Of a stretch of DNA of 64,000 nucleotides, positions 1-9,010 are shown one piece after another (within the stretch, counting starts at the first letter, position 1; every line of letters starts with the position of its first letter). Position numbers and translations under genes: made by a program. A model generated the notes under the pieces. The model ran no database searches. It worked only from the letters and a program-made list of their open reading frames with translations, and was not told the origin of the DNA. Source of the DNA: Episyrphus balteatus (Eukaryota; Arthropoda; Insecta; Diptera; Syrphidae); assembly GCF_945859705.1 (NCBI RefSeq), contig NC_079137.1:41180319-41244318 (forward strand), given 5' to 3'.

Positions 1-501
1 CGATGAATTACCGAACTACTTTTAAGATAAAAGTCTGAACACACTACCTGCTACAGTAAAGGTAGAAATGTGAACGGACCTTTAGTAATTAAGAAACTAC
101 CCTCTGAACGCATCCAAAGAAATTCCCTCGACTGCTGAATATCCCAAAATATCCCACTGGACTGGAAGTATGAAGCGCCCCCTCTTGGAAAGGAAGCTTC
201 GAGAAGCAAAGACGAGAACCTTCGAAGACATTCTCGAATTCCGAATTTCAGGTATAAAAGGGCAGCGTGGACACCGACCGGATACAGTTTAATCTTGAAT
301 GTGAAAGAGTACAGTACAAAGTGAAATAAAGTGTTGGAAATTGTTAGTAGTAAATAAAGTGATTGAAAAGTGTGTTTGTTTGAGCGAATAATAAAAGTAA
401 ATTGATTTGAAATAAAGTGTGTTCTTATTTGAACGGAAAGATAAGTGGAAGTTAAAATAAACGAAATAAGTTTTATTGTGAACCCGGAATAAAACATTAC
501 A
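1..501 (+). repeat. 5' LTR of copy A (501 of 506 bp)
   Basis: It matches 5710-6210 base for base by eye. The full LTR runs TGTAACG...CATTACA with 5-bp inverted ends TGTAA/TTACA. U3 holds two heat-shock-element-like arrays and a TATA box. The transcribed part contains several AATAAA hexamers (325-330, 353-358, 411-416, 488-493), any of which could act in polyadenylation when present in the 3' LTR. Confidence 0.96.
192..286 (+). promoter_or_regulatory. LTR promoter with heat-shock-element-like arrays, TATA box and initiator
   Basis: Positions 192-206 read gGAAgcTTCgaGAAg, a perfect three-unit match to the heat shock factor consensus of alternating nGAAn and nTTCn. Positions 215-239 form a second, five-unit array (GAA, TTC, AGA, TTC, GAA at 5-bp spacing) with only the third unit imperfect. 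TATAAAA follows at 253-259, and CAGTTT at 285-290 fits an initiator with the start near A286, about 33 bases downstream. The arrays would then sit near -94 to -80 and -71 to -47. The same block occurs at 5901-5995, 28266-28360 and 33921-34015. Heat inducibility is inferred from the motif. Confidence 0.7.
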
Positions 502-502
502 T

Positions 503-513
503 TGGTGTCAGAA
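503..513 (+). other. Primer-binding site, copy A
   Basis: TGGTGTCAGAA begins two bases after the LTR end. The leading TGG pairs with the CCA end of a tRNA, and the rest resembles the complement of a leucine tRNA 3' end as I remember it. The following bases (aaGTGG) match only with a small gap, so the tRNA identity is tentative. Confidence 0.7.
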
Positions 514-651
514 AAGTGGAATAAAACTTATTTATTTGTGCGAATCAGATAATTTCGCGAATAAAATAAAAAGTGCGCGTGTGTTTTAACAATAAACAAA
601 GTGTAAAACATTTTGAAATAAGTAAAAGTGCTCGCGTTTTGAAAAGTTAAA

Positions 652-2100
652 ATGGGTAAGACATTGAATCAGTTAAGTTTGACTGAGCTGAAGGCGGAAT
701 TAACTAAACGAGGTCTTCCTACTGCTGGATCGAAAAATGACCTCATTATTCGCCTGCAGGATTATTTAACCCAGAAAAACGAAGATTTGGATACATTTCA
801 ATTCGAAGTTGAAATGGTAGAAGAACGAGTAAGTACTAGTTCCGATATGTCATCCATGATGGCTGTTCTCCTTGCAAAATTTGAAGAACAGAAAGATCAA
901 ATGGAACAGCAACGTAAAGAACAAAAGGATGAACAGAAAAATCTTCTTGAACAAATTGAGACACAACGCAATGAACAAAGAGAACAAATGGAACAACAAC
1001 GAACAGAGCAAAAGAGTGAACAACAGAATCTTCTCGAAAAAATTGAGAAACAACGTACCGAGCAAAAGAGTGAACAACAGAATCTTCTCGAAAAAATGGA
1101 GAAACATCTAGAAGAACATCGCGATGAGCAAAAGAATCTTCTAGAAGAACAGAAAAATCTTTTAGAGGGAAAGCTTGGTGATTTCGAGAAGAAGTTCACT
1201 GCTCTTGACGAGCGTGTTGAAGAAAACAAAGAAAAGCTGTTGGCAATGCACACAAAGTTCGAAGAGAAATTCCAAGACATTACTAAAGAGTTGGACAAGG
1301 TTCGAAAAATTAAGGCCCGAGAAAGTTCTGGTGAGTATTCAAAGAAGAAGGAAATGCATCCACCAACCTTTGATGGACAAAGTTCTTGGTCGATCTACAA
1401 GAAACAGTTTGAGGCAGCTGCCACAACAAATGGCTGGGATGACGAAGACAAATGTATAGCGCTGACTCTTGCTCTTAGAGGTCCTGCTGCTGAGTTGTTA
1501 CAAACTTTACCACCAGAAAAGAATGGTAACTTTAACGCTCTTGTCCAGGTCATTGAAAAACGCTTTGGAGATGGCCATATGCAGGAAGTCTTCCGCGTCC
1601 AACTCAATACAAGAGTCCAGAAAAGAGGAGAAACTCTGCAACAACTCCAAGCAGATATTGAAAGGTTAGCTCATCTGGCATATCCGACAGCAGGAGACGA
1701 CATTATCAATCAGTTTGCGACAGAAGCCTTTGTACGTGCTGTATCTGATATAAATCTTCAGCGAGCAATTCGAACAGCTGGAAAACGTTCCCTTCCTGAA
1801 GCATTAGCGTTTGCACTCACTATGGAAGCAGCAGAACAGGCTTCTCAAGGCGTTCATCGGGTAAGAGAAGTTACAGTGGAGGAATGCTCTTGTCAAAAAC
1901 TCGCATTCCAAAGAAACCAGCGAGACGGAGCTGCTCGATGCTGGAACTGTAACAAGACAGGACATCTCCAGCGGCAGTGCAGATTGCCACCAAGAAGAAG
2001 TGCTTGCCAGCACTGTGGAAACAGGAATATTGCCCAACAACAGGTAAGCGATACAACCAACACTCATCCTCAACTTGATTCCCATTCGGGAAACGAGTAA
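652..2100 (+). CDS. gag: Gag polyprotein with SAP domain, coiled coil and zinc knuckle (copy A)
   Basis: This 482-residue structural protein would assemble the cytoplasmic virus-like particle and package RNA. Residues 5-40 match the SAP DNA-binding motif (ELK, RGL and G-K spaced before a final RL), which is unusual for a Gag. Residues about 66-225 are a Glu/Gln/Lys-rich coiled coil containing a tandem 18-residue repeat. Residues about 235-400 form a capsid-like region with W and Y positions typical of retrotransposon Gag. A zinc knuckle of type CX2CX4HX4C occupies C430, C433, H438 and C443, followed by a partial second C-X2-C. The ATG at 652 is the first good start after the 150-base leader. 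The last codons overlap pol in the -1 frame. No stop or frameshift interrupts it. Confidence 0.95.
   Translation: MGKTLNQLSLTELKAELTKRGLPTAGSKNDLIIRLQDYLTQKNEDLDTFQFEVEMVEERVSTSSDMSSMMAVLLAKFEEQKDQMEQQRKEQKDEQKNLLEQIETQRNEQREQMEQQRTEQKSEQQNLLEKIEKQRTEQKSEQQNLLEKMEKHLEEHRDEQKNLLEEQKNLLEGKLGDFEKKFTALDERVEENKEKLLAMHTKFEEKFQDITKELDKVRKIKARESSGEYSKKKEMHPPTFDGQSSWSIYKKQFEAAATTNGWDDEDKCIALTLALRGPAAELLQTLPPEKNGNFNALVQVIEKRFGDGHMQEVFRVQLNTRVQKRGETLQQLQADIERLAHLAYPTAGDDIINQFATEAFVRAVSDINLQRAIRTAGKRSLPEALAFALTMEAAEQASQGVHRVREVTVEECSCQKLAFQRNQRDGAARCWNCNKTGHLQRQCRLPPRRSACQHCGNRNIAQQQVSDTTNTHPQLDSHSGNE
1006..1105 (+). repeat. 54-bp in-frame tandem repeat in gag of copy A
   Basis: Two adjacent 54-bp units begin at 1006 and 1060 with gagcaaaagagtgaac and encode 18 residues of the coiled coil each. 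Copy B has one unit only, which accounts for its Gag of 464 instead of 482 residues. Confidence 0.93.
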
Positions 2101-2147
2101 GAACCAACTTCGAGGGGCAGAAGCTGGTTTCTGGTATCGATGGCCCC
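2088..2147 (+). promoter_or_regulatory. Programmed -1 frameshift signal between gag and pol (copy A)
   Basis: The heptamer G GGA AAC at 2088-2094 is in the correct gag phase for X XXY YYZ slippage and lies one codon before the gag stop (2098-2100). After a 7-nt spacer, 2102-2111 pairs with 2120-2129 (nine pairs, one A-C mismatch). Within the loop, GGGGC at 2114-2118 can pair with GCCCC at 2143-2147, giving a possible H-type pseudoknot with a 2-nt first loop and a 13-nt second loop. GGGAAAC is a known slippery heptamer in retroviruses. Pseudoknot folding is inferred by hand. Confidence 0.85.
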
Positions 2148-5100
2148 AGAACCACAATTCAAGTCTCACAAACTAAACGAGACAACAAAAGTCTGACAGT
2201 AGAGGCAACCATAAACAATAACCAACACGTGGCTACAATTGACACCGGTGCCACCGCCTCTATTGTACGAAGAGACTTGGTAAAGATGACGTGGCTACAT
2301 AACATCAACAGCTATCGTCTGAAGACCGCCACAGGAGAAGCAGCAAGAGTGTACGGAGAAGTTCGTCTTGAGATCCGTATAGCAGAACTAAAGTTTTTAC
2401 ATGTGTTTTTGGTGGCAGATATATGTGACGAGTGCATCATTGGAATCGACTTTATGAAGGAGCATGGAATCATTTTGGATATCGGTAATCAAGTCCTGAA
2501 ATACAGAAATGTAGAGATTCCAATGGTCTATGGCAGCGAAAACTCAACAACAATTAGAACTGTCATCAAAGAAGACATGTGCCTGCCTCCTTCTTCAGAA
2601 GTTTTTGTGTGGACGAAGTTAAAGGGGAACTGTGGAAACCATCGATACCTCATGGTCGAACCAGAAGTTGAGCAAAGTTCCGAAAACATCATCATCGGGA
2701 AGACTCTTGTGGCACCAAAGAACAACATGGTACCTGTACGGATACTTAACATCAAACCGTACCCAATCAAGCTTAAGAAAGGAGAAGTTGTTGGGCAATG
2801 TGAATCTGTGTCCGCAATAACTAAGATCAACGAGATGGACACACAGATGACTATGAACTCTGAGAAACTAAAGACTCAAATTCTCAAATCAGACAACTTG
2901 AGTCAACATCAGCTTAATGTTGCTGGAAGGCTTCTTCATGAATATGCTGATATCTTCTCTTCACCCAGCGGGCAATACGGCCGAACACAACTGGTGCAGC
3001 ATCGAATCGATACAGGAGACGCTAGGCCGATTCGTCAACCAGCAAGACGTCTCCCCTTGGCCAAACAAAGTGAAGTTGAAGAAATGATATCGACAATGAA
3101 GAAAGACGGGCTGATCGAAAATTCCAAAAGCCCTTGGGCATCACCGGTAGTTCTCGTCAAAAAGAAGGATGGAAGCACTCGATTTTGTGTCGACTACCGC
3201 AGGCTGAATGATGTGACGAAGAAAGACAGCTACCCACTGCCAAGAATCAGCGATACTCTAGATGCAATGGAAGGAGCACAATGGTTTTCGACTTTGGATT
3301 TGAAGAGTGGCTACTGGCAGGTAGAAATCCATCCAGAAGATCGAGAAAAGACGGCTTTCTCCACAGGAAATGGTCTGTGGCAGTTCAATGTCATGCCGTT
3401 TGGGCTATGTAATGCCCCAGCTACTTTTGAGCGCTTAATGGAGTGCGTTTTAAATGGATTAACCTGGAAATCTTGCCTAGTCTATTTGGATGATGTCATC
3501 GTTTACGGGAAAACATTTGATGACCATTGTGAAAACCTAAAGGCTGTATTCCAGAGGCTACGAGAAGCACATCTTAAGTTAAATCCAAAGAAATGTGCAC
3601 TTTTCAAGACCGAGGTTAAATATTTGGGGCATATCATCTCATCCCAAGGAGTAATGACTGATCCAGAAAAAGTTGACACTGTGAAGAATTGGCCAACCCC
3701 TCAGGACAAGCATCAACTTCGGAGTTTCCTCGGTCTGGCAACGTACTATCGACGGTTCGTGAAGGATTTTGCGAGAATCGCCAAAAGCTTGCACCAGCTT
3801 ACGGAGAAGGGTAAACCCTTTAAATGGTCAGGTGAGTGTGAGAAAAGCTTTCAGGAACTGAAGCTACGGTTATGTGAAGCTCCTGTGTTGGCCTATCCGA
3901 CTCCAGGCAAACAATTCATCATTGACGCAGATGCAAGTAATGTTGGAGTTGGTGCTGTTTTATCGCAAGTTCATGACGGAGAAGAAAAGGTCGTTGCCTA
4001 TTTCAGCAAGGTACTCTCGAAACAAGAAAGAAACTATTGCGTGACCAGAAGGGAACTTCTAGCTCTGGTATTGGCAACAAAGCACTTCCATAAGTACATC
4101 TATGGACAGAAGTTCCTTCTTCGCACAGATCATGGTGCACTAAATTGGCTTTTGAACTTCAAAAATCCAGAGGGTCAAGTAGCAAGATGGATCGAGATAC
4201 TCCAGACGTATCAATGTCAGATTCAACATCGAAGAGGAAAGCTACATTCAAATGCAGACGCATTATCTCGGCGCCCGTGCAAGCAAGACTGCAAGCATTG
4301 CACACGGCTAGAGGAAAAGGAAGTTGTCGCTGTAAGAAGAACGAGAGCTGATCCCATTTGCGGCTGGAGTAATGAAGAACTCAGGATGGCCCAACAGGAA
4401 GATTCGGACATCGAACCCATCCTTGCATGGAAGGAACATGAAGAGAAACCAGAATGGGCCGACATCTCCGACCGAAGCCCCAATCTCAAAGCATATTGGG
4501 CACAATGGGACTCACTTCATGTGCAAGAAGGGTTACTCAGGCGTAAGTGGGAATCCGCAGATGGTAAATCTTATGTAATGCAACTAATCGTACCTCAGTC
4601 AAAGGTTAATGATGTTCTCCGAGAGATGCACGAGGGAACTTCTGGAGGCCATTTAGGCATCAACAAGACGCTGGAAAAGGTACGCCAGCAATTCTACTGG
4701 TTACGTATGAGAGAAGACGTTGAAAAGTGGTGCCGAAAATGTGATACTTGTGCCGCTAGCAAAGGACCAGCTAGAAAAATGCAAAGCAAGATGCATCAGT
4801 ACAATGTGGGCACACCTTTTGAGAGGATTGCAATAGACGTGGCAGGTCCTTTTCCCGAAACCAACAAAGGAAACCGGTATATCCTCGTAGTGATGGATTA
4901 CTTCAGCAAGTGGCCTGAGGCATTTGCCATCCCAAACCAGGAAACCAAAACAGTTGTGGATAAGATTGTCTTTCATTGGGTGAGCAGGTTCGGAGTACCC
5001 ATGGAACTTCATTCCGACCAAGGAAGGAACTTCGAATCTAAGATTTTTCAAGAGGTTTGCTCACTCCTTGGCATCAAGAAGACGCGAACAACACCGCTTC

Positions 5101-5693
5101 ATCCACAATCTGATGGGATGGTTGAGCGATTTAACAGGACACTTAAAGAACACCTGTCAAAAGTAGTCAACGATAATCAACGAGACTGGGATCGACATAT
5201 TCCATTATTCTTGATGGCTTATAGAAGTGCAACACATAGTTCCACTGGACATACACCATCGGAAGTCCTTTTTGGTTCTACAATACGGCTGCCAAGTGAG
5301 ATAAAATTCGGATGTGTTCCAAATGAGCCACAGGAAATAGATGAGTATGTTGATAACCTGAAAGAAACACTGGCTGACATTCACCAACGGACAAGGACAA
5401 ATATAAAAGCGTCTAGTGACAGGATGAAAACAAGATATGACGCGCGAGCGACAGCAACAGGGTTTCAAGAAGGAGAACTTGTGTGGTTTTACAATCCCCA
5501 CCGACAAAAGGGACTATCACCGAAGCTACAACAAAACTGGGAAGGCCCTTACACAGTAATAACCAGAATCAACGACGTGGTTTACCGTATACAGAGAGGG
5601 GTAAGAGGCAAATTAAAGGTAGTTCATTGTGACCGTTTACATCGTTATAATGGTGAAAGTAGCAATGGAGTTGTTCGGGACGAACAATCCTAA
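2094..5693 (+). CDS. pol: Pol: protease, reverse transcriptase, RNase H, integrase (copy A)
   Basis: Pol is read by -1 frameshift from gag; its frame opens after a TGA at 2076-2078, and slippage at 2094 gives 1199 Pol residues. There is no natural ATG near its start. Counting from 2094, the retropepsin site DTGA is at 50-53. Reverse transcriptase spans about 300-540, with catalytic D402 in LDLKSGY and YLDD at 464-467. RNase H spans about 600-720 with D611 and D679. Integrase has zinc ligands H846, H853, C883 and C886, and the catalytic triad D915, D975 and E1011 (35 residues between the last two). A GPY motif follows at 1151-1153. All catalytic residues are present and no stop interrupts the frame, so it looks functional. 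The TAA stop overlaps the polypurine tract. Confidence 0.97.
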   Translation, partial: RVRTNFEGQKLVSGIDGPRTTIQVSQTKRDNKSLTVEATINNNQHVATIDTGATASIVRRDLVKMTWLHNINSYRLKTATGEAARVYGEVRLEIRIAELKFLHVFLVADICDECIIGIDFMKEHGIILDIGNQVLKYRNVEIPMVYGSENSTTIRTVIKEDMCLPPSSEVFVWTKLKGNCGNHRYLMVEPEVEQSSENIIIGKTLVAPKNNMVPVRILNIKPYPIKLKKGEVVGQCESVSAITKINEMDTQMTMNSEKLKTQILKSDNLSQHQLNVAGRLLHEYADIFSSPSGQYGRTQLVQHRIDTGDARPIRQPARRLPLAKQSEVEEMISTMKKDGLIENSKSPWASPVVLVKKKDGSTRFCVDYRRLNDVTKKDSYPLPRISDTLDAMEGAQWFSTLDLKSGYWQVEIHPEDREKTAFSTGNGLWQFNVMPFGLCNAPATFERLMECVLNGLTWKSCLVYLDDVIVYGKTFDDHCENLKAVFQRLREAHLKLNPKKCALFKTEVKYLGHIISSQGVMTDPEKVDTVKNWPTPQDKHQLRSFLGLATYYRRFVKDFARIAKSLHQLTEKGKPFKWSGECEKSFQELKLRLCEAPVLAYPTPGKQFIIDADASNVGVGAVLSQVHDGEEKVVAYFSKVLSKQERNYCVTRRELLALVLATKHFHKYIYGQKFLLRTDHGALNWLLNFKNPEGQVARWIEILQTYQCQIQHRRGKLHSNADALSRRPCKQDCKHCTRLEEKEVVAVRRTRADPICGWSNEELRMAQQEDSDIEPILAWKEHEEKPEWADISDRSPNLKAYWAQWDSLHVQEGLLRRKWESADGKSYVMQLIVPQSKVNDVLREMHEGTSGGHLGINKTLEKVRQQFYWLRMREDVEKWCRKCDTCAASKGPARKMQSKMHQYNVGTPFERIAIDVAGPFPETNKGNRYILVVMDYFSKWPEAFAIPNQETKTVVDKIVFHWVSRFGVPMELHSDQGRNFESKIFQEVCSLLGIKKTRTTPLHPQSDGMVERFNRTLKEHLSKVVNDNQRDWDRHIPLFLMAYRSATHSSTGHTPSEVLFGSTIRLPSEIKFGCVPNEPQEIDEYVDNLKETLADIHQRTRTNIKASSDRMKTRYDARATATGFQEGELVWFYNPHRQKGLSPKLQQNWEGPYTVITRINDVVYRIQRGVRGKLKVVHCDRLHRYNGESSNGVVRDEQS

Positions 5694-5704
5694 GAGGGGG
5701 GCAA
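5692..5704 (+). other. Polypurine tract, copy A
   Basis: AAGAGGGGGGCAA directly precedes the TG of the 3' LTR and would prime plus-strand DNA synthesis. It overlaps the pol stop codon, so there is no space for an env gene. Confidence 0.9.
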
Positions 5705-6210
5705 TGTAACGATGAATTACCGAACTACTTTTAAGATAAAAGTCTGAACACACTACCTGCTACAGTAAAGGTAGAAATGTGAACGGACCTTTAGTAATTA
5801 AGAAACTACCCTCTGAACGCATCCAAAGAAATTCCCTCGACTGCTGAATATCCCAAAATATCCCACTGGACTGGAAGTATGAAGCGCCCCCTCTTGGAAA
5901 GGAAGCTTCGAGAAGCAAAGACGAGAACCTTCGAAGACATTCTCGAATTCCGAATTTCAGGTATAAAAGGGCAGCGTGGACACCGACCGGATACAGTTTA
6001 ATCTTGAATGTGAAAGAGTACAGTACAAAGTGAAATAAAGTGTTGGAAATTGTTAGTAGTAAATAAAGTGATTGAAAAGTGTGTTTGTTTGAGCGAATAA
6101 TAAAAGTAAATTGATTTGAAATAAAGTGTGTTCTTATTTGAACGGAAAGATAAGTGGAAGTTAAAATAAACGAAATAAGTTTTATTGTGAACCCGGAATA
6201 AAACATTACA
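5705..6210 (+). repeat. 3' LTR of copy A (506 bp)
   Basis: It starts TGTAACG and ends CATTACA. It repeats the promoter block (arrays 5901-5915 and 5924-5948, TATA 5962-5968), so it could drive transcription into flanking DNA. It shares with the 5' LTR the private bases that separate copy A from copy B (gATACAG and aaCATTACA). Confidence 0.97.
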
Positions 6211-6412
6211 ATATGAAATAGGATATATCTAAATGACACTCAGTCAACCGTCATCATCTAGGATCGATAATAGGTTAAAAAAAGGACACATTCCATAGCT
6301 GTGCAAAAATTTGAAAAAGGATTTATAAGAAATATCCTCTCTCATTCCTAGTTTTACAGGACTGTGCTTACAATTGTCACATGGTAGAAACCGACTTGAA
6401 AATAAGCTGGTT
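6211..6412. other. Flank of copy A, no gene seen
   Basis: The flank starts with ATAT, the presumed target duplication, followed by AT-rich sequence without a convincing ORF or repeat. Confidence 0.5.
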
Positions 6413-7114
6413 TTTAAAATTCTGCTTTTTTAACCAAAAAATATGTTTTTCAAAATTCTCCTATTCAAAATTCTGCCAGCATAAATAATTTTGAACAAAA
6501 GAATTTGAACAAAAAATTTTCAAAAGCAGAATTTTGAAAAGCTAAATTTTGAAAGCAGAATTTTGTAAAGCAGAATTTTGAAAGCAGAATTCAGACAAAA
6601 TAATTTTGACCTTGGCAGAATTTTGACCTCAACCCATACGGGAGCGGTTCAAAATTCTGACTTCTAGTTTTCAAAATTCAGGTTTTTTAACAAAAATTCA
6701 GATTTTCAAAATACTGCTTTCCTTCTATTCTGTCATTCAAAATTCTTCCAGTATACATACATATTTGTATTTGAACAAAAAAATTTTACAAAAAATTGTG
6801 AAAAGCAGTATTTAGACAAAAGAATTTTGACCTCGGCAGAATTTTGACTATAACTTATTAAAGGAGCGGGTCAAAATTCTAACTTAGAAATTCTGGTTTT
6901 TAAAATTAAGCTTCTTTAACGAAAATTCTGTTTTTCAAAATACTACTTTCTTTCAATTCTGTCATTAAAAATTCTGCTTTCAAAACTCTGCCAGCATACA
7001 TGTACATATGTATTTGAAAAAAAAAAAATTAACAAACAATTATTGTGAAAAGCTGAATTTAAAAAAAAGAATTTTGAAAAAGAATTTTGACCCCGGCAGA
7101 ATTTTGACCCCAAC
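6413..7114. repeat. Three degenerate tandem units of about 220-260 bp rich in AAAATTCTG
   Basis: The phrase ggcagaattttgac recurs at about 6614, 6835 and 7095. Each unit has a TTCAAAATTCTG-rich first half and a complementary CAGAATTTTGA-rich second half, so each unit could fold on itself. The final TGACCCCAAC (7105-7114) also ends the element at 16795-17257, so the two are probably related. Confidence 0.7.
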
Positions 7115-9010
7115 CCGTTAAATTTTTGTTTAATTATTTTTTTAACAGCACTGTACTTATGGAAAAAGTTCGATAAAAATTCAAATTCTCACTCTCGTCT
7201 CTCTGGTGTTGTCCCTGTGTTTTGTCATAAATTTAAGGATAATCGTATTGCGTGCTTACAAAACGATTCACAGTTATTGTGTCATTTCCGGCGAAAAATG
7301 ATGGCTCAAAGACACATATACTTTATACATTCATTTTTATTTGAGTGGGCGAGCGGTTCTATATATTTATATTGAGGGCCAAAATTTATTGCAAAAAATT
7401 GAGAGCATCCTTAGGATTATTATTTTACTATACCATAATATATATGTATTTTTCTTTCTAGTCCTTTTTTTTCCATGCATGTTGTTGTTGCAATTCCATT
7501 CATATATAGCTTATGGACAAACATATACGTTGGAATATTAAATGCAAATTTAAACACCCATTTTAAGAATGATATGAGATTGTTTTTTTTTTCTATTCTA
7601 CAGAATGAAGGACGAATATAAGGATATCATCATCAACCAATAAAAATATAATATGAGTGTGGATGAAAGTTATTTGACGATGAAATTGAATTCATGCATG
7701 CTAGAGAAAAGTGAGTATAGACAAATAAAATAAAAGGACAACAAAAAAATAAAAATAAACACCAACAACAATGAAAAAAAAAGGCTGAAAAAAAACCTAT
7801 TTGGTTAAAAGGACGAAGGCATCAGATAACATTGAAATCAGCTTTTTTCTATTAAAAAATATTTTACCATGTTCTATTCGCATAAATATATTGTATATAT
7901 ATATTTCTTTTTAACTCAAAAGGACAATGAAGTTCCATTCTTTGTAAACTGGGAAATATAATGGAATTTTGATTGAATTTTTATAATGGGAAGGATGTAT
8001 ATAAAACCGTTTATATTTATTTACTCACCCGCGTACAAAATGTGCCCATATTGAAAGAGGAAGAGGATTTTAAAGAGTTTTATTTGATTTATCAACAATA
8101 TACATTATATTACCTTGGACCTTTATTAGCCTGATGAATATTATAGTAATATGGTTTAATTTCTATATATGAACTGATAACGGCGAGAGATATTTATTAT
8201 GAGAAAAAAACTTAAAATTCAATCAAAAAAAAAATTGTGATTTATAGGCATCATATACTGACCTTGGCTTATATATTTTTTTAGTACATTTTTATCAATT
8301 TGAAATTATGGAGTATGAATACATAGCCTATATAAATATTAGAGCAATATTAGCATTTTTATTTATACTGTTAAATTTAAGTTGTGGGGATTCAATTAGA
8401 AATACAAATTTGAAGTCAGAAAGTGAATACCTATTAAAAAAAACGCCTAGTGTAAGTTTCTGAAACTCCATACAGAAACCTTTTTGTAAACAGCTTTTTT
8501 GGTCTTAACTCACTGGAGTATAACGGAGAAGAGTTTTAAGCAATTCTACAAAAAATAAGAAGGGCATAAGGCTTGACTTAAAATGTGAATTCCATATGCA
8601 GACTGCATAATGCAGTACCTGATATGATACAAAAATAGAACGAGTTTTAAAGGAGTACATCAAAAAATGTCCAGAGTTCTGAAATATGGTTTAATTTTGC
8701 CTCTGAAAATGAAAGAGCTCCGGATGTTTGTTGATTTTTGCTTGTGCAACGATTCTGTCTGTTGATTTTCAAGCTCAAACCGCGAGATGAAAACAAACCA
8801 AAACACACTTTTATCGATTTTAAAAAACACCCCAAAAGTTCTTACGAGGTCCTTTCATCGAACCATCAAATTGTAAATTTACTGCCGAAAAGTAAAAATA
8901 AAAAAAACTACTTTTCTCAAAAACGCCTTTAACGACTTTGATTTAAATTTTTGTTTGTACTGTAGCAAATAATAAAAAACAAAATGAACCGTTATTGTAG
9001 GTTCATGTCA
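7115..9010. other. AT-rich non-coding stretch
   Basis: I see no gene. The longest ORFs are low-complexity, without domains or coding bias. The phrase aacgcctttaacgactttgatt near 8920 resembles the dispersed-repeat motif near 10370 and 62700, which suggests a decayed repeat in 8700-9000. Confidence 0.5.

Larger units (their letters stand above)
1..6210 (+). mobile_element. Ty3/gypsy LTR retrotransposon, copy A (first 5 bases outside window)
   Basis: This is a nearly complete Ty3/gypsy (Metaviridae) element: 5' LTR, primer-binding site, gag, frameshifted pol, polypurine tract, 3' LTR. The domain order protease, reverse transcriptase, RNase H, integrase places it in Ty3/gypsy and not copia. There is no third ORF, because pol stops 11 bases before the 3' LTR. 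The 5' LTR lacks only the leading TGTAA, which lies upstream of the window. ATAT follows the 3' LTR at 6211-6214 and is the likely right-hand target duplication; the left one cannot be seen. The two LTRs read as identical over the shared 501 bases, so the insertion is young. Copy B at 28070-34231 is the same family. I did not assign a named clade. Confidence 0.96.

Noticed and set aside
51..497. 148-codon minus-strand ORF in the LTR, repeated in the other LTRs
   Set aside because: It is a by-product of the LTR sequence, has no domain, and opposes the promoter and transcript.
897..1298. Serine/cysteine/arginine-rich minus-strand ORFs opposite gag
   Set aside because: They are the antisense reading of the Gln/Glu/Lys coiled-coil repeat and shorten with it in copy B.
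2041..2049. CAGGTAAGC, a strong splice-donor match near the end of gag
   Set aside because: There is no env or other downstream exon to splice to, and pol expression is explained by frameshifting.
6413..7114. Possible CRISPR-like array because of regular repeats
   Set aside because: The repeats are degenerate, long and AT-rich in a eukaryotic context, with no conserved short repeat and unique spacer pattern.
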